Below the pieces are notes generated by a model. That model was not told the origin of the DNA. It was given only the letters and a program-made list of their open reading frames with translations, and made no database searches. A DNA stretch of 34,085 nt from a bacterium (GTDB lineage: Bacteria > Cyanobacteriota > Vampirovibrionia > Gastranaerophilales > Gastranaerophilaceae), in the NCBI GenBank assembly GCA_017541465.1, contig JAFXYZ010000036.1:1-34085 (forward strand), given 5' to 3'. Within the stretch, counting starts at the first letter, position 1; the number at the start of each line of letters is the position of its first letter. Shown in pieces: positions 23,536-32,555 of the stretch. A program made the translations under genes and the position numbers.

Positions 23536-26145
23536 CTATTTATCCAGTCCTTTAATCGACTTCTTATCCCCTGCAACAGAGAGAAAGTAAGGCTTTGAGA
23601 AGTATTTATTTGCAGCTTCTTTTATATCCTCTTTTGTTACGGCATTAATCAACTCGGGATATTTTGTGATAAATTCATACCCTCTGCCTGTTATCTCAAG
23701 CCAGTTAACAGTTGCCGCCTTTTCTCCGTTCGTTTCCATTGAAATAATATAGTTTCCGATTAACTTCGATTTTGCATCTCTGAGCTCGTCATCAGAAACA
23801 AACTCTTTCTTAATCAGATTAATTTCGTTAATCAGCCCTTCTTTCGCTTCTCTTGCGCGTTTCGGGTTAGTTCCTATATAAACCGTAAACACCCCTTTTT
23901 GAATATTTGCGCTGAAATCAGAGCCGACCTGATAGGCTAAACTCTTTGAATCTCTCAAATTTACAAAAAGTCTTGAACTCATGCCCGAGCCTAAAATCGC
24001 GTTTAAAACATTGAGCACTGCCCAGTCTTTTTGGTTATTTATCCCCTCCGTATGCCAGCCCATAACAAGCCAGAGCGCCTGAGAATCTTTTTCCGTCAGT
24101 TTTGTCCTGACCGAAGGAGCAGGAAAATTTGTTTTTCTTGTTGTTATATCAAGTTTAGGGGCATCGGTTTTATTAAAAATATCCGTAAAATATTTTATAA
24201 ACTCATCAGGGTTAACATTCCCGTTGACCGAAATTTTGAGATTTTGAGCATCAAACAAACCGTTATAATATTTGACTACATCCTCTCTTTTTATTTTCGG
24301 AACGGAGTTTTGAAGAACAGAATTACTGCTGTCATAAGTGCTGCCGCCCCAGACGAGATGTTTATATTCATCAAACGCAATACCCGAAGGCTGATTTTTG
24401 CTCTGGGTTATCTCGAACATCTTATCGGACTTTGCTTTTTCAATTTCATTATCGCTCAAAAGTGCGTTATTAACCACTTCCTTTAAAATATCAAAGGCCA
24501 AAGCACTGTCATTTTTGGTAAATTTCATCGAGGCGGTATAAATTTCAGTACCTGCGCCAAGAGCGAGTTTAATTCCGTTTTGCTCTAAAAGTTCCGAGAA
24601 GGTTTGTTTATCATATTTTTTCGTCCCCTTCGTCATTGTTTTGGCGCAAATTGAAGCCGTTCCTTTGATTTCCTCCGTCATTAAACCCTTTGGAGATGCG
24701 ATATTCACTGCAATTATATCGTTTGTTTTATTTTGGGTTATGACAAGCTCCGCCCCGTTTGAGAGCAGATATTTTGTGGTATCCCCGTCCTGTTTTAGTA
24801 TTTTATAAGAATAGTCTTTGTTTTCAGCCTTTGAAAGAGTTTTTGAAGGCTGATTTTTGGACTGAACAATTGTTAAAACTGAATTTTGCTCTGTAAGGTA
24901 CTTATTTGCAACCCTTTTTATATCCTCCGCCGTTACCTTATTGATGTTTGAAACATAACTGTTATAAAAATTAAGGTCTTTATTTAGAGTATAGACATAC
25001 CCAAGCTCATTTGCTATATTTGATACGGATTCTCTTGAATAGAAGGTGTCTCTTTCAATCATACTCTTTGCTTTTTTGAGTTCACCCTCCGAAACCAAAT
25101 CGGTTTTAAGTGAATTTATCTCTTTAAAAATTTCATTTTTAATTTCTTCCGTATCAGAGGAGGAATAAGTCGCGCTTACGATAAAAAGAGAGTCCTCAAC
25201 CATATTTGAATTACCAGCAGAAACAGAGAAAACAAGCTCTTTTTCGTCTTTTAAACTCTTATACAGCCTCGAAGTCCTTCCGTCACCTAAGATAACGGAC
25301 AAAACATCGAGCGCATAGTTGTCTTTTGAGGACAAATCAGGTGTTCCTTTGAACGCAAGCGAGAAATAGTTTGTGTCTATATCCATTGAAGATACGTTTT
25401 TAATCGGTTTTTGAGGTTTTAAATCAACTTTATATTTCGGTTTTGTTGTTTTATTGGCGGTTTTTGGCTGAATAAAGTTATCTTTTACCAGTTTGACTGC
25501 CTTTTCACTGTCGATATCCCCGACAATAACCGTTGTCATATTGTTTGGGGTGTACCAGGTATGGTAAAAATCAAGTATTTCATCTCTCGAAATTTTTGAA
25601 ATTATCTCTCTTGTGCCGATTACATCGCGTTTATAAGGGTGTGTTTTATAAAACGATCTGAACATTTCACTATAAATCTTCCTTGAAGGCGAGTCCTCAC
25701 CCTTTGAAATTTCCTCGATAACAACGCCCCTTTCCTTCTCAATTTCATCAGGGGGAAGAAGAGGGTTCAAAAGCATATCCGCGTGCATTTTAAGGGCAAG
25801 TTCAAAATCTTTTGAAGGAATTAAAATATAATAGTGGGTAAAATCTCTGCTCGTTGCAGCGTTTGTGACTGCGCCTTTTGACTCCAGAATTTTATCAAAA
25901 CTGCCCGCAGGATAGTTTTTACTTCCCTTAAAAAACAAGTGCTCGAGGAAATGCGCAACACCGTTATTTTTGTCGGTTTCGTTTACAGAGCCCGTCTTAA
26001 TCCAGGTGTCAATAATAACCATCGGGTTCGCCTTAATCTCCTCTACAACAACCGTCTGCCCCGAGGGAAGTTTTTCAACAACCACCTCCTGACCAAAACA
26101 AACTGAAGTGAAAACAAAAACCATTATAACCAAAATTTTTTTCAT
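23536..26145 (-). CDS. Secreted M16 family zinc peptidase (two-domain, PqqL/MPP-like)
   Basis: The 869-residue protein starts with a signal peptide (MKKILVIMVFVFTSVCFG) and has two M16 halves. The first half carries the inverted zinc motif HFLEH (H65, E68, H69) and the third ligand in VVIEEISKGEDSPS further on, so it is catalytic. The second half, from about residue 450, aligns in layout (LSNGAELVITQNK, SGMSSRLF, AYQVGSDFS) but has no HxxEH, as in other two-domain periplasmic M16 enzymes where it shapes the substrate chamber. It would degrade peptides in the periplasm. It starts 133 bases downstream of the matrixin-like protease gene on the same strand, with its own promoter probable in that gap. 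Confidence 0.92.
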   Translation of the reverse strand: MKKILVIMVFVFTSVCFGQEVVVEKLPSGQTVVVEEIKANPMVIIDTWIKTGSVNETDKNNGVAHFLEHLFFKGSKNYPAGSFDKILESKGAVTNAATSRDFTHYYILIPSKDFELALKMHADMLLNPLLPPDEIEKERGVVIEEISKGEDSPSRKIYSEMFRSFYKTHPYKRDVIGTREIISKISRDEILDFYHTWYTPNNMTTVIVGDIDSEKAVKLVKDNFIQPKTANKTTKPKYKVDLKPQKPIKNVSSMDIDTNYFSLAFKGTPDLSSKDNYALDVLSVILGDGRTSRLYKSLKDEKELVFSVSAGNSNMVEDSLFIVSATYSSSDTEEIKNEIFKEINSLKTDLVSEGELKKAKSMIERDTFYSRESVSNIANELGYVYTLNKDLNFYNSYVSNINKVTAEDIKRVANKYLTEQNSVLTIVQSKNQPSKTLSKAENKDYSYKILKQDGDTTKYLLSNGAELVITQNKTNDIIAVNIASPKGLMTEEIKGTASICAKTMTKGTKKYDKQTFSELLEQNGIKLALGAGTEIYTASMKFTKNDSALAFDILKEVVNNALLSDNEIEKAKSDKMFEITQSKNQPSGIAFDEYKHLVWGGSTYDSSNSVLQNSVPKIKREDVVKYYNGLFDAQNLKISVNGNVNPDEFIKYFTDIFNKTDAPKLDITTRKTNFPAPSVRTKLTEKDSQALWLVMGWHTEGINNQKDWAVLNVLNAILGSGMSSRLFVNLRDSKSLAYQVGSDFSANIQKGVFTVYIGTNPKRAREAKEGLINEINLIKKEFVSDDELRDAKSKLIGNYIISMETNGEKAATVNWLEITGRGYEFITKYPELINAVTKEDIKEAANKYFSKPYFLSVAGDKKSIKGLDK

Positions 26146-26278
26146 ATTTTAATCCCTTAACCATTTTAACAGGGTTAGTAACCCCGACCTGTATAAATTT
26201 TACTATAAAACAATAAGAGAGGAAAACATATTAGCCAAAAAGGTTAATAATATTCTGCCCTATCCTTTGTGAGAGGGT

Positions 26279-27136
26279 TTATTTCTTACTGTATATCGCC
26301 TTAATTGTATTTGCATCGCGGTTTGAAATTTGCGAATTTTTATAGGTTTCTGTCGAATAGTACATAATGTCGTTTTTATTTTTTGTATGCTCTAAAATAC
26401 CTATGGCATGCCCGACCTCGTGAAGAATGATAGAGAGAAGCTCATTATCGGTGTAAGGTCTGTTTGAATTGGTATCCTGAGTTGCAATATCGATAGTGAC
26501 GGGGGGCTTAAAATAAATATCGCCTGTCTGGGTATTTTTCATAAAACCGCCTTTAAAACTCGTCAGCCCTGCAACATTTTTCTTTATAAATTCAACGTAA
26601 GAGCAGATAATATCAGCGCCTTCGCGTTTTGTCTGAAACGCAAAATGTATCATCATCAGACGGCTGTCCCAGGTCTGAAAAGCGCGCCTGAAGAGAATTT
26701 CTTTTCCCTTTGCAGGCTCAATATAAACTTTTATGTTATTAGGATTTTGCCATTTTGCAGTTGCCGAAATTTCGTTGAGGTAGTTGCCGTTATCCTCTGA
26801 ACCCGCCTTAACCTTTGATTTATACTGTTCATCAATATAAGCTATCATCTGTTTTGCGCTCTCATCAAGCCTGGGGTTTTGGTTTCTGTCGGTCGTCAAA
26901 AAGCCCGAAAGTTCTCTTCTTGCCTCAACAAACTTCTTTTCCTGAAACAAATACATTCCATACATATACCTTATGGCATTTATGTTGCTGTTCTGATATA
27001 AAAGACGGTAACAGTTGGAAGTTTTTTCCTGCTCGCACTTTTCAACACCCGCCTTCAAATCTTTTTCAGTCATTTTTGCCTGAGCAAGCGGACAAATTAA
27101 AAACATTATTATTAAAGCTAAAAGAAATTTTTTCAT
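26279..27136 (-). CDS. Secreted matrixin-like zinc metalloprotease
   Basis: The 285-residue protein has a signal peptide (MKKFLLALIIMFLICPLAQA), a helical region with two cysteines and repeat-like helices (about 25-105), then a small zincin domain: HEVGHAIGILEH (239-250) followed by the Met-turn DIMYY (256-260). This is the HExxHxxGxxH signature of metzincins, family M10/matrixin. The N-terminal part could be a pro-domain or TPR-like binding region, since YQNSNINAIRYMYGMYLFQ and the following segment have that flavour. It starts 12 bases after the pseudopilin gene, so the two are cotranscribed and might be exported by the same machinery. Substrate unknown. Confidence 0.88.
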   Translation of the reverse strand: MKKFLLALIIMFLICPLAQAKMTEKDLKAGVEKCEQEKTSNCYRLLYQNSNINAIRYMYGMYLFQEKKFVEARRELSGFLTTDRNQNPRLDESAKQMIAYIDEQYKSKVKAGSEDNGNYLNEISATAKWQNPNNIKVYIEPAKGKEILFRRAFQTWDSRLMMIHFAFQTKREGADIICSYVEFIKKNVAGLTSFKGGFMKNTQTGDIYFKPPVTIDIATQDTNSNRPYTDNELLSIILHEVGHAIGILEHTKNKNDIMYYSTETYKNSQISNRDANTIKAIYSKK

Positions 27137-27148
27137 TGTTTTACCTTA

Positions 27149-27781
27149 TTACAAATTACTTCCGACCAGGTAATATTTTGCACAGAATAAGCCTTTGCCT
27201 ATCTTTGAACAGCCTGCTGAGAGTTTTGAAATTGAATATCCGTCACCATAAGCGGTAATTTTATCGTTAAAAATATTTACAAAGAAAATATCCGCACCAA
27301 TTTTGTTAGGCTTCTTAAATCCGTTCACGTCAACAAACATAAACGCGTAAGGCATAGGGCGGTTGTCCTCGCTCTCCGTATTTTTCTTTATAGCGCCAAT
27401 AACATTATTTTTCATCATAAAAAATTTATTAAAATAATATTTTGATGACTGTTTGACGTAAGTTTTGTTTCGGTAAGTGTATTTGTACTTTGCAAAATCT
27501 TTGCTGTAATCAGCAGTATTATCAATATCAAGAAAAGGCTTCACCTGCTCAAAATACTCTTCGCTTGTCATAGAGGAAGGGTTATCCCCGAAAATCGAGC
27601 CGTTCTGAGCTTTTGCGAGATTAAAGGAATACTCTAAATCGCTAAAAACCTTATGCCACTTTGCAACCCTCTGCCCCTGAGACGCATCGGACATACTCAA
27701 AGGCATCATAACCGCCGCAATAATGAAGATTGCAAAAAAGATTATTAATATTTCAAGTATTGTAAATGCTCTAAACTTCAT
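27149..27781 (-). CDS. Pseudopilin-like protein (prepilin leader without poly-C tract)
   Basis: The 210-residue protein has a very short prepilin leader, MKFRA, then FTILEILIIFFAIFIIAAV, with Glu at +5. The tail holds VDVNGFKKPNKIGADIFFV (about 151-169) and a YGDG turn, the same block as in the three dispersed prepilin-like genes, and a Cys-x-n-Cys pair near the end (GCSKIGKGLFCAKYY). It is thus a fourth, diverged family member, but a stable one: the leader has no homopolymer and no palindromes lie nearby. It overlaps the PHP gene by ATGA and precedes the matrixin-like protease by 12 bases, so it belongs to the rny operon. Confidence 0.85.
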   Translation of the reverse strand: MKFRAFTILEILIIFFAIFIIAAVMMPLSMSDASQGQRVAKWHKVFSDLEYSFNLAKAQNGSIFGDNPSSMTSEEYFEQVKPFLDIDNTADYSKDFAKYKYTYRNKTYVKQSSKYYFNKFFMMKNNVIGAIKKNTESEDNRPMPYAFMFVDVNGFKKPNKIGADIFFVNIFNDKITAYGDGYSISKLSAGCSKIGKGLFCAKYYLVGSNL

Positions 27782-28626
27782 TTTGACAGTTCAACTCTTT
27801 TCTTCTCTTTGATTAATTCATCGTAAACCCACTCGGGAACAAAATTTTTGCCTAAAATAATATTTCCGTTGGTCGGATTTGGTGCGTGAAAATCGCTTCC
27901 GCCCGTAACAATTAACCCGTATTTTTCCGCCAGTGTTGAAAAATATTCGATTATGGCGGGGGAATGCTTTCTGTGGTATGCTTCAAGCCCTCTCAACCCA
28001 AAGTTCATGAGGTCTTTTGTCAGAGCATCCGCAATATCAACGTCATAAGGATGAGCGAAAACAGGTATTCCGCCTGCATCGTAGATGACCTCAACGGCAT
28101 CATGGGGGCTTACCGTTTTTCTTTTTACATAAACGTTTGAATCGTCATTAATGTATTTTGCGTAAGCATCGGTAATGGAAAGGTTCCCCCCCGAAGCCAT
28201 GGCAATAGCCCTTGCGATATGAGGACGACCGATACTACCGCCTTCTGCAACGAGTTTTTTTATGTCCTCAAAGCTCACGTTAATGCCTGCCCTCTTCTTC
28301 AGAAGAGAACTGATTTCTTTTGCCTGTTTTATACGAGCCTGCTGCTGAGTTTTAATTAACTTCTGAAAATCGGAATTGTTGATGTCCATAAAATATCCGA
28401 GGATGTGGACTTCGTAGCCTTTATAAAGAGTATTTATTTCAACACCCTGAATAAGTTCTATCCCGTTTTCTTTTGCATAATCACCCGCTTCACTCCACGA
28501 CAGAACATTGTCATGGTCAGTGATTGCGATTGCACCAAGCCCTGCGTCTTTTGCACAGTCGACTATTTTCTTTGGAGAAAATACGCCGTCAGAAAAAGAC
28601 GTATGGATATGCAAGTCAATTTTCAC
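27778..28626 (-). CDS. PHP-domain phosphoesterase (YciV/RNase AM-like)
   Basis: The 282-residue enzyme has the PHP motifs DLHIHTSFSDG (4-14), AITDHDN (about 34-40), GVEINTLYKGYEVHILGY, GRPHIARAI, FAHPYDV and GGSDFHAPNP, giving a trinuclear metal site. The order and length match the YciV/RNase AM group, which acts on 3',5'-nucleotide bisphosphates and RNA 5' ends. That fits its place one base after ymdB and next to rny, so the three may share an RNA-turnover role. This link is an inference from gene order. Confidence 0.9.
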   Translation of the reverse strand: MKIDLHIHTSFSDGVFSPKKIVDCAKDAGLGAIAITDHDNVLSWSEAGDYAKENGIELIQGVEINTLYKGYEVHILGYFMDINNSDFQKLIKTQQQARIKQAKEISSLLKKRAGINVSFEDIKKLVAEGGSIGRPHIARAIAMASGGNLSITDAYAKYINDDSNVYVKRKTVSPHDAVEVIYDAGGIPVFAHPYDVDIADALTKDLMNFGLRGLEAYHRKHSPAIIEYFSTLAEKYGLIVTGGSDFHAPNPTNGNIILGKNFVPEWVYDELIKEKKRVELSK

Positions 28627-28627
28627 C

Positions 28628-29452
28628 TTATTTACCTTTCATAATAATATTTCCTTCATTATCGTTGTACTTTAAATCAATTCTTTTTATCGTTTCGGTT
28701 TTTCCCGTTAAAGTGTTTACGGATAATTCAACACCGTTTATCTGTAAACTGTCGGAAACCGAAACATCAAGTCTTTCAGGAAGAGATGTAATCATTCTTC
28801 TGATTGACTGTTCATAGTTCATCCCGATTATGCCCGAAGTATCACCGCAGTAGCCTGCGTCTGTAATGTACCCTAAGCCGTTTTCAAAAATTCTCTCATC
28901 TGCCGTCTGGATATGGGTATGAGTGCCGACTAAAGCGCTCACCCCGAGTTCATCACAAAATCTTGCCATACAAAGTTTTTCTGCTGTAGCCTCTGCGTGA
29001 ACATCAACAAAGATAAGAGAAGTTTCTTCTTTTATTTTCTTAACCGTTTCTTCTAAAATTTCCCAGGGAGAGTCAATCAAATTCATAAAAGTGCGCCCGA
29101 GAACATTTATTACACCGAGCTTTACCCCCTCTTTTTCAATAATACGAAACCCGACTCCGGGTGTATTTTTCGGATAATTCAGAGGACGGATTAATCTGTC
29201 GGACTCTTCAATATAATCGAAAATTTCACGTTTATCCCAGATATGATTACCCGAAGTAAAGACATCAATACCCGCCTGCGAGAGTTCATCGTGGTTCTTC
29301 TTAGTCAGCCCGAAGCCATGTGAAGCATTCTCTACATTTGCTATCAGAAAATCAGGTTTGTTTTCAAGAGAATTAACATAACTTTCCACGACATGCCTGC
29401 CCTGACGGCCGACTATATCACCTAAAAAAATTATATTAACATTATCTTTCAT
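28628..29452 (-). CDS. ymdB: YmdB-family metallophosphoesterase (cyclic nucleotide phosphodiesterase)
   Basis: The 274-residue protein has FLGDIVGRQGR (9-19), ANVENASHGFG (about 39-49), GNHIWDKREI, VDVHAEATAEK and GTHTHIQTADERI, the ordered metal ligands of the YmdB family (TIGR00282 group). In Bacillus YmdB hydrolyses cAMP and cyclic dinucleotides and influences biofilm gene expression; rny next to it is a conserved pairing in several phyla. The gene follows the rny stop by 6 bases. Function here is inferred from the family. Confidence 0.92.
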   Translation of the reverse strand: MKDNVNIIFLGDIVGRQGRHVVESYVNSLENKPDFLIANVENASHGFGLTKKNHDELSQAGIDVFTSGNHIWDKREIFDYIEESDRLIRPLNYPKNTPGVGFRIIEKEGVKLGVINVLGRTFMNLIDSPWEILEETVKKIKEETSLIFVDVHAEATAEKLCMARFCDELGVSALVGTHTHIQTADERIFENGLGYITDAGYCGDTSGIIGMNYEQSIRRMITSLPERLDVSVSDSLQINGVELSVNTLTGKTETIKRIDLKYNDNEGNIIMKGK

Positions 29453-29458
29453 AGCCTT

Positions 29459-31039
29459 TTATTTTGCGATTTCAGTATTTCTTGTTTCTCTGACAACGGT
29501 AACCTTAATTTGTCCCGGATAATCAAGCTCTTCTTCAATTCTCTTTGCAATATCTCTCGCAAGTTTTGCGCTGGCTAAATCGTCAAATTTATCAGGCTGA
29601 ACGATAACTCTCATCTCGCGCCCTGCCTGAACAGCAAAGGACTGCTTAATTCCATCGTAGCTGAGCGCAATTTCTTCGAGTTTCTGAAGTCTTTTGATAT
29701 AAATTTCGAGTGTATCACGTCTTGAACCCGGACGGCCTGCCGAAATAGCATCGGCAAGTTTTACAAGCACCGCCTCGATTGAATTTGCGGTAACATCATC
29801 GTGATGAGCCTCTATCGCGTGGATAATATTTTCTTTTTCACCATAACGTCTTGCGAGCTCAACACCCAGCTCAATATGAGTTCCTTCCTGAGTCTGGTCA
29901 ACGGCCTTACCTATATCATGTAATAAACCTGCTCTCTTTGCCACCTTGATGTCTGCACCAAGCTCTGCCGCAAGCATTCCTGCGATATGCCCGACCTCAA
30001 GAGAGTGTTTAAGAACATTTTGACCATAACTGGTTCTGTAATATAATCTTCCTAAGTATTTAATTAATTCCTTATGAATATTCATTATGCCCATTGAAAT
30101 AACGGCATTTTCACCCTCTGCCTTAATTTTGGCATCAACCTCTTCAGTTGCCTTTTCAACCATTTCCTCAATTCTGACGGGGTGGATACGACCATCCGCA
30201 ATAAGTTTTTCGAGTGCAATTTTTGCAATTTCTCTTCTGACAGGATCAAAAGAGGATAATACAACGGCTTCAGGGGTATCATCAATGATTAAATCAACAC
30301 CCGTCAGAGTTTCAAGTGTTCTGATGTTTCTTCCCTCACGGCCGATGATTCTGCCCTTCATTTCGTCAGATGCAAGCTGAACAACGGACACCGTTGATTC
30401 AACCACCTGGTCGATAAGGCAGCGCTGCATAGTCGTTGTGAGAATTTCTTTTGCTCTTTCGTTTGAAACCTCTTTAATATGATTTTCGTTTTCTCTAATC
30501 ATATTGGCAGCCTCTTGCTGCAAATCCTGTTTCAGTTGGTCAAGCAAAATTCTTTTGGCATCCTCAGATGATAATCCGCTGATTCTCTCTAGTTCCTGAA
30601 CCTGATGAGAAATAACTTCATCGAGATAGTCCTCTTTTTCGACTAACTCTTCATTTTTCTTGGTAAATTCAGCCTCTCGGTCAACAGCCTGCTGAATTTT
30701 AGCCTCAAGTTCTTCTTCACGTTTAATTAATTTGTTTTCCTGCCTGTTAAGTTCCTGACGGCGCTCTTTTTGCTCTTCCTGAAACTTTTCGATGTCTCTT
30801 TGTACAGACTCTTTGGCATCAATCATAGCCTCTTTTTTGATTCTGTCGATTTTATCTTCCTGGTCTTTATATTTGAGTTCAAGAAGATGAAGGGATGACT
30901 GATAAGATTTTCTTTGCAGCAAAAATGCGAACACTGCAATAAAAGCGAGTGCTTCAGTAACATGCGGCAATATCTGATTAATACTAATAATTGTCCTATA
31001 CCTCGTTCTTAAATACGTATAACATAGGCAAATATGCAC
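29459..31039 (-). CDS. rny: Ribonuclease Y
   Basis: The protein has a membrane helix ([13 protein letters not shown]), a long coiled coil (about 50-200), a KH domain with [15 protein letters not shown], and an HD domain with [12 protein letters not shown] and [11 protein letters not shown]. RNase Y is a membrane-anchored endonuclease that starts mRNA decay. The start is uncertain. The longest frame begins at a GTG (31039) with no Shine-Dalgarno sequence and adds 16 unlikely residues ([16 protein letters not shown]). An ATT at 30991 has GAGGT 8 bases upstream and gives 510 residues, the usual family length; no ATG, GTG or TTG is suitably placed. It is the first gene of the rny-ymdB-PHP-pseudopilin-protease operon. 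Confidence 0.94.
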   Translation of the reverse strand: MHICLCYTYLRTRYRTIISINQILPHVTEALAFIAVFAFLLQRKSYQSSLHLLELKYKDQEDKIDRIKKEAMIDAKESVQRDIEKFQEEQKERRQELNRQENKLIKREEELEAKIQQAVDREAEFTKKNEELVEKEDYLDEVISHQVQELERISGLSSEDAKRILLDQLKQDLQQEAANMIRENENHIKEVSNERAKEILTTTMQRCLIDQVVESTVSVVQLASDEMKGRIIGREGRNIRTLETLTGVDLIIDDTPEAVVLSSFDPVRREIAKIALEKLIADGRIHPVRIEEMVEKATEEVDAKIKAEGENAVISMGIMNIHKELIKYLGRLYYRTSYGQNVLKHSLEVGHIAGMLAAELGADIKVAKRAGLLHDIGKAVDQTQEGTHIELGVELARRYGEKENIIHAIEAHHDDVTANSIEAVLVKLADAISAGRPGSRRDTLEIYIKRLQKLEEIALSYDGIKQSFAVQAGREMRVIVQPDKFDDLASAKLARDIAKRIEEELDYPGQIKVTVVRETRNTEIAK

Positions 31040-31131
31040 TATCGCATATTCGAAGGTCTATTAACAAATGTATAATTTAATGTTTATTTCATATAGTTAA
31101 AATTGTTTTATTGTATCTACACCTTAAAAAT

Positions 31132-31161
31132 ATTCTATCATATATCGGGCAATTTTAACAA
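31132..31161 (-). promoter_or_regulatory. Possible promoter of the rny operon
   Basis: On the minus strand TTGTTA (31161-31156), an 18-base spacer and TAGAAT (31137-31132) lie about 95 bases before the rny start region. The leader between them and the gene is AT-rich and shows no clear structure. Confidence 0.45.
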
Positions 31162-31204
31162 TAGATTTTTAATTTTTATATATAATATTTTTTTGAGAAT
31201 AATA

Positions 31205-31233
31205 TTGACTAAGAAGTTTTTTAATTTTATACT
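31205..31233 (+). promoter_or_regulatory. Promoter of tRNA-Leu
   Basis: TTGACT (31205-31210), a 17-base spacer and TATACT (31228-31233) form a strong sigma-70-type promoter; the tRNA begins 12 bases after the -10 box. Confidence 0.8.
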
Positions 31234-31245
31234 TGAGAAAGAAAT

Positions 31246-31331
31246 GCCTTGGTGGCGGAATCGGTAGACGCGTCGGACTTAAAATCCGATCGGGGTCAAA
31301 CTCGGTGCCGGTTCAAGTCCGGCCCAGGGCA
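31246..31331 (+). tRNA. tRNA-Leu (UAA)
   Basis: The 7-bp acceptor stem GCCTTGG/CCAGGGC, a GCGGAATCGGTAGACGC D arm, anticodon stem TCGGA/TCCGA with loop CTTAAAA (anticodon TAA), a long class II variable arm and the T arm GCCGGTTCAAGTCCGGC are all visible. The discriminator is A and the CCA end is not encoded. Confidence 0.96.
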
Positions 31332-31336
31332 GATTT

Positions 31337-31364
31337 AAAACAGTCGGCAACGGCTGTTTTTTTT
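31337..31364. terminator. Bidirectional terminator between tRNA-Leu and the radical SAM gene
   Basis: Stem ACAGTCG/CGGCTGT (31340-31346 with 31351-31357, one G-U) with a GCAA tetraloop is followed by 8 T on the plus strand; A's on the other side give a T run on the minus strand too. It reaches the stop codon of the convergent gene. Confidence 0.8.
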
Positions 31365-32394
31365 ATTGAAAATAATACTTATAATTTTTGTCTGTATTTT
31401 CGCTCTTATATTTTTCAAAGAGTTCTCTGTCTAAACCATTTTGATGAGGGAAAGTTCTTGCCATTGAAACATATTTGGCAGAATCATACCATTCAAATTC
31501 CAAGTTATTACTTTGCGCATAATTTTCAAAATAATCCATCAGCATATAAACGTGAGGCGAAATCTCTTTTAAGTTGTTGTTCGCATAAGAATATTCAACA
31601 TCAACAATAATACTTCTTATATCAAGTTCTTTTATCTTCCTGAGGTATGCATCAACCTCATCAAGCGTATCATTTACCCCGGGGATTATTATGTATTTTA
31701 CTTTTACCATTTTCTGATAAATTTCGGGCAGATTTTTCCTATAGTGGGCAATATTTCCCCAAACCGTATCTGATTTATCCACACGTTTAATTTTCTCATA
31801 AACTTCCTTTGTCGCAGAGTCGGGGGAAATAATAATACTGACTCTTCCCTTTTTTAGTCCTTCTCTGACCGCACGTGAAAATAAAATTCCCGAAGAATGA
31901 ATACGAATAGCGGTTTTTGTCGGAATAAACAGATTAAGAAGTTGTTCAAACTCCTTCATAATGGTCGGCTCACCACCCTGAAAAGTGATTTCACCGTAAT
32001 CACGGAACTTCCCCGATTTAATTAAATCTTTAATGGCAGGCAAAATATTATTTTTCGTTCTCGGTCTGTTTAAATTAACCCCGCAATAAATACATCTTGA
32101 ATTGCACTCACTCCAGTGGTTGAAATTAATATAGGCAATATAATCGTCATCGTCCCAGTCCTGCTCATAAAGACTATAACAACCCTCGCACTGCGCAAGA
32201 TCTTTTATCTGCTGAGCCTTCCTCTGTTCTCTTTTAACCCTGAAAAGTTCATCCCAGTTAATCTTGTTGTTGCCGTAAAAATTGAGAACAGGCAAAAGCC
32301 CTTTGTTAAACTCCCTTGATAGACAACAAGCCTGAACAGAATCAATGTCAATCGAAATTCCATGCTCAATTAAATGACAACTCTTGTATTTCAT
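31363..32394 (-). CDS. Radical SAM protein of unknown function with N-terminal cysteine cluster
   Basis: The 343-residue protein has the radical SAM motif CNSRCIYC (C97, C101, C104), then FQGGEPTIMKEFEQLL, IRIHSSG and IIPGVNDTLDE, the order of a partial TIM barrel. Unusually, extra cysteines lie before the motif: C6, C23-C24 and QCEGC (C69, C72), like a SPASM/Twitch-type auxiliary cluster set at the N-terminus instead of the C-terminus. No substrate peptide or partner gene is next to it. AGGAGAT stands before the ATG and a TTGTTT/TAATAT promoter lies upstream. Possible roles include peptide or envelope sugar modification; nothing here decides. Confidence 0.82.
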   Translation of the reverse strand: MKYKSCHLIEHGISIDIDSVQACCLSREFNKGLLPVLNFYGNNKINWDELFRVKREQRKAQQIKDLAQCEGCYSLYEQDWDDDDYIAYINFNHWSECNSRCIYCGVNLNRPRTKNNILPAIKDLIKSGKFRDYGEITFQGGEPTIMKEFEQLLNLFIPTKTAIRIHSSGILFSRAVREGLKKGRVSIIISPDSATKEVYEKIKRVDKSDTVWGNIAHYRKNLPEIYQKMVKVKYIIIPGVNDTLDEVDAYLRKIKELDIRSIIVDVEYSYANNNLKEISPHVYMLMDYFENYAQSNNLEFEWYDSAKYVSMARTFPHQNGLDRELFEKYKSENTDKNYKYYFQ

Positions 32395-32412
32395 AATATC
32401 TCCTGAACTCGA

Positions 32413-32441
32413 ATATTATCATAAAAAACAGAGATAAACAA
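32413..32441 (-). promoter_or_regulatory. Promoter of the radical SAM gene
   Basis: On the minus strand TTGTTT (32441-32436), a 17-base spacer and TAATAT (32418-32413) stand about 20 bases before the ATG. Confidence 0.6.
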
Positions 32442-32490
32442 TAATTAAATGTAAGTTAGGCATTACTGAAATACGAAAAAACGTTATAAA

Positions 32491-32519
32491 TTTACAAGAC
32501 GGGGAATATTTGATAATAT
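32491..32519 (+). promoter_or_regulatory. Promoter of prepilin gene 3, shared with gene 1
   Basis: TTTACA (32491-32496), a 17-base spacer and TAATAT (32514-32519) repeat the promoter of gene 1, and the phrase GGGAATATTTGATAATATAG is the same in both. Confidence 0.7.
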
Positions 32520-32555
32520 AGTTATTAATTAGAGAATTAAGAGAGGTTTTTAAGT

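Noticed and set aside
24031-24486. A 151-codon plus-strand frame inside the M16 peptidase gene
   Set aside because: Antisense shadow of a gene with clear family motifs; no ribosome binding site or recognised domain.
23536-26145. Loss of HxxEH in the second half of the M16 peptidase as a sign of decay
   Set aside because: Two-domain periplasmic M16 enzymes normally have one catalytic and one inactive half.
26165-26190. The GGGTT-AGT-AACCC hairpin before the M16 peptidase gene as a regulatory element
   Set aside because: A 5-bp stem with a 3-base loop is expected by chance in a spacer of this size.
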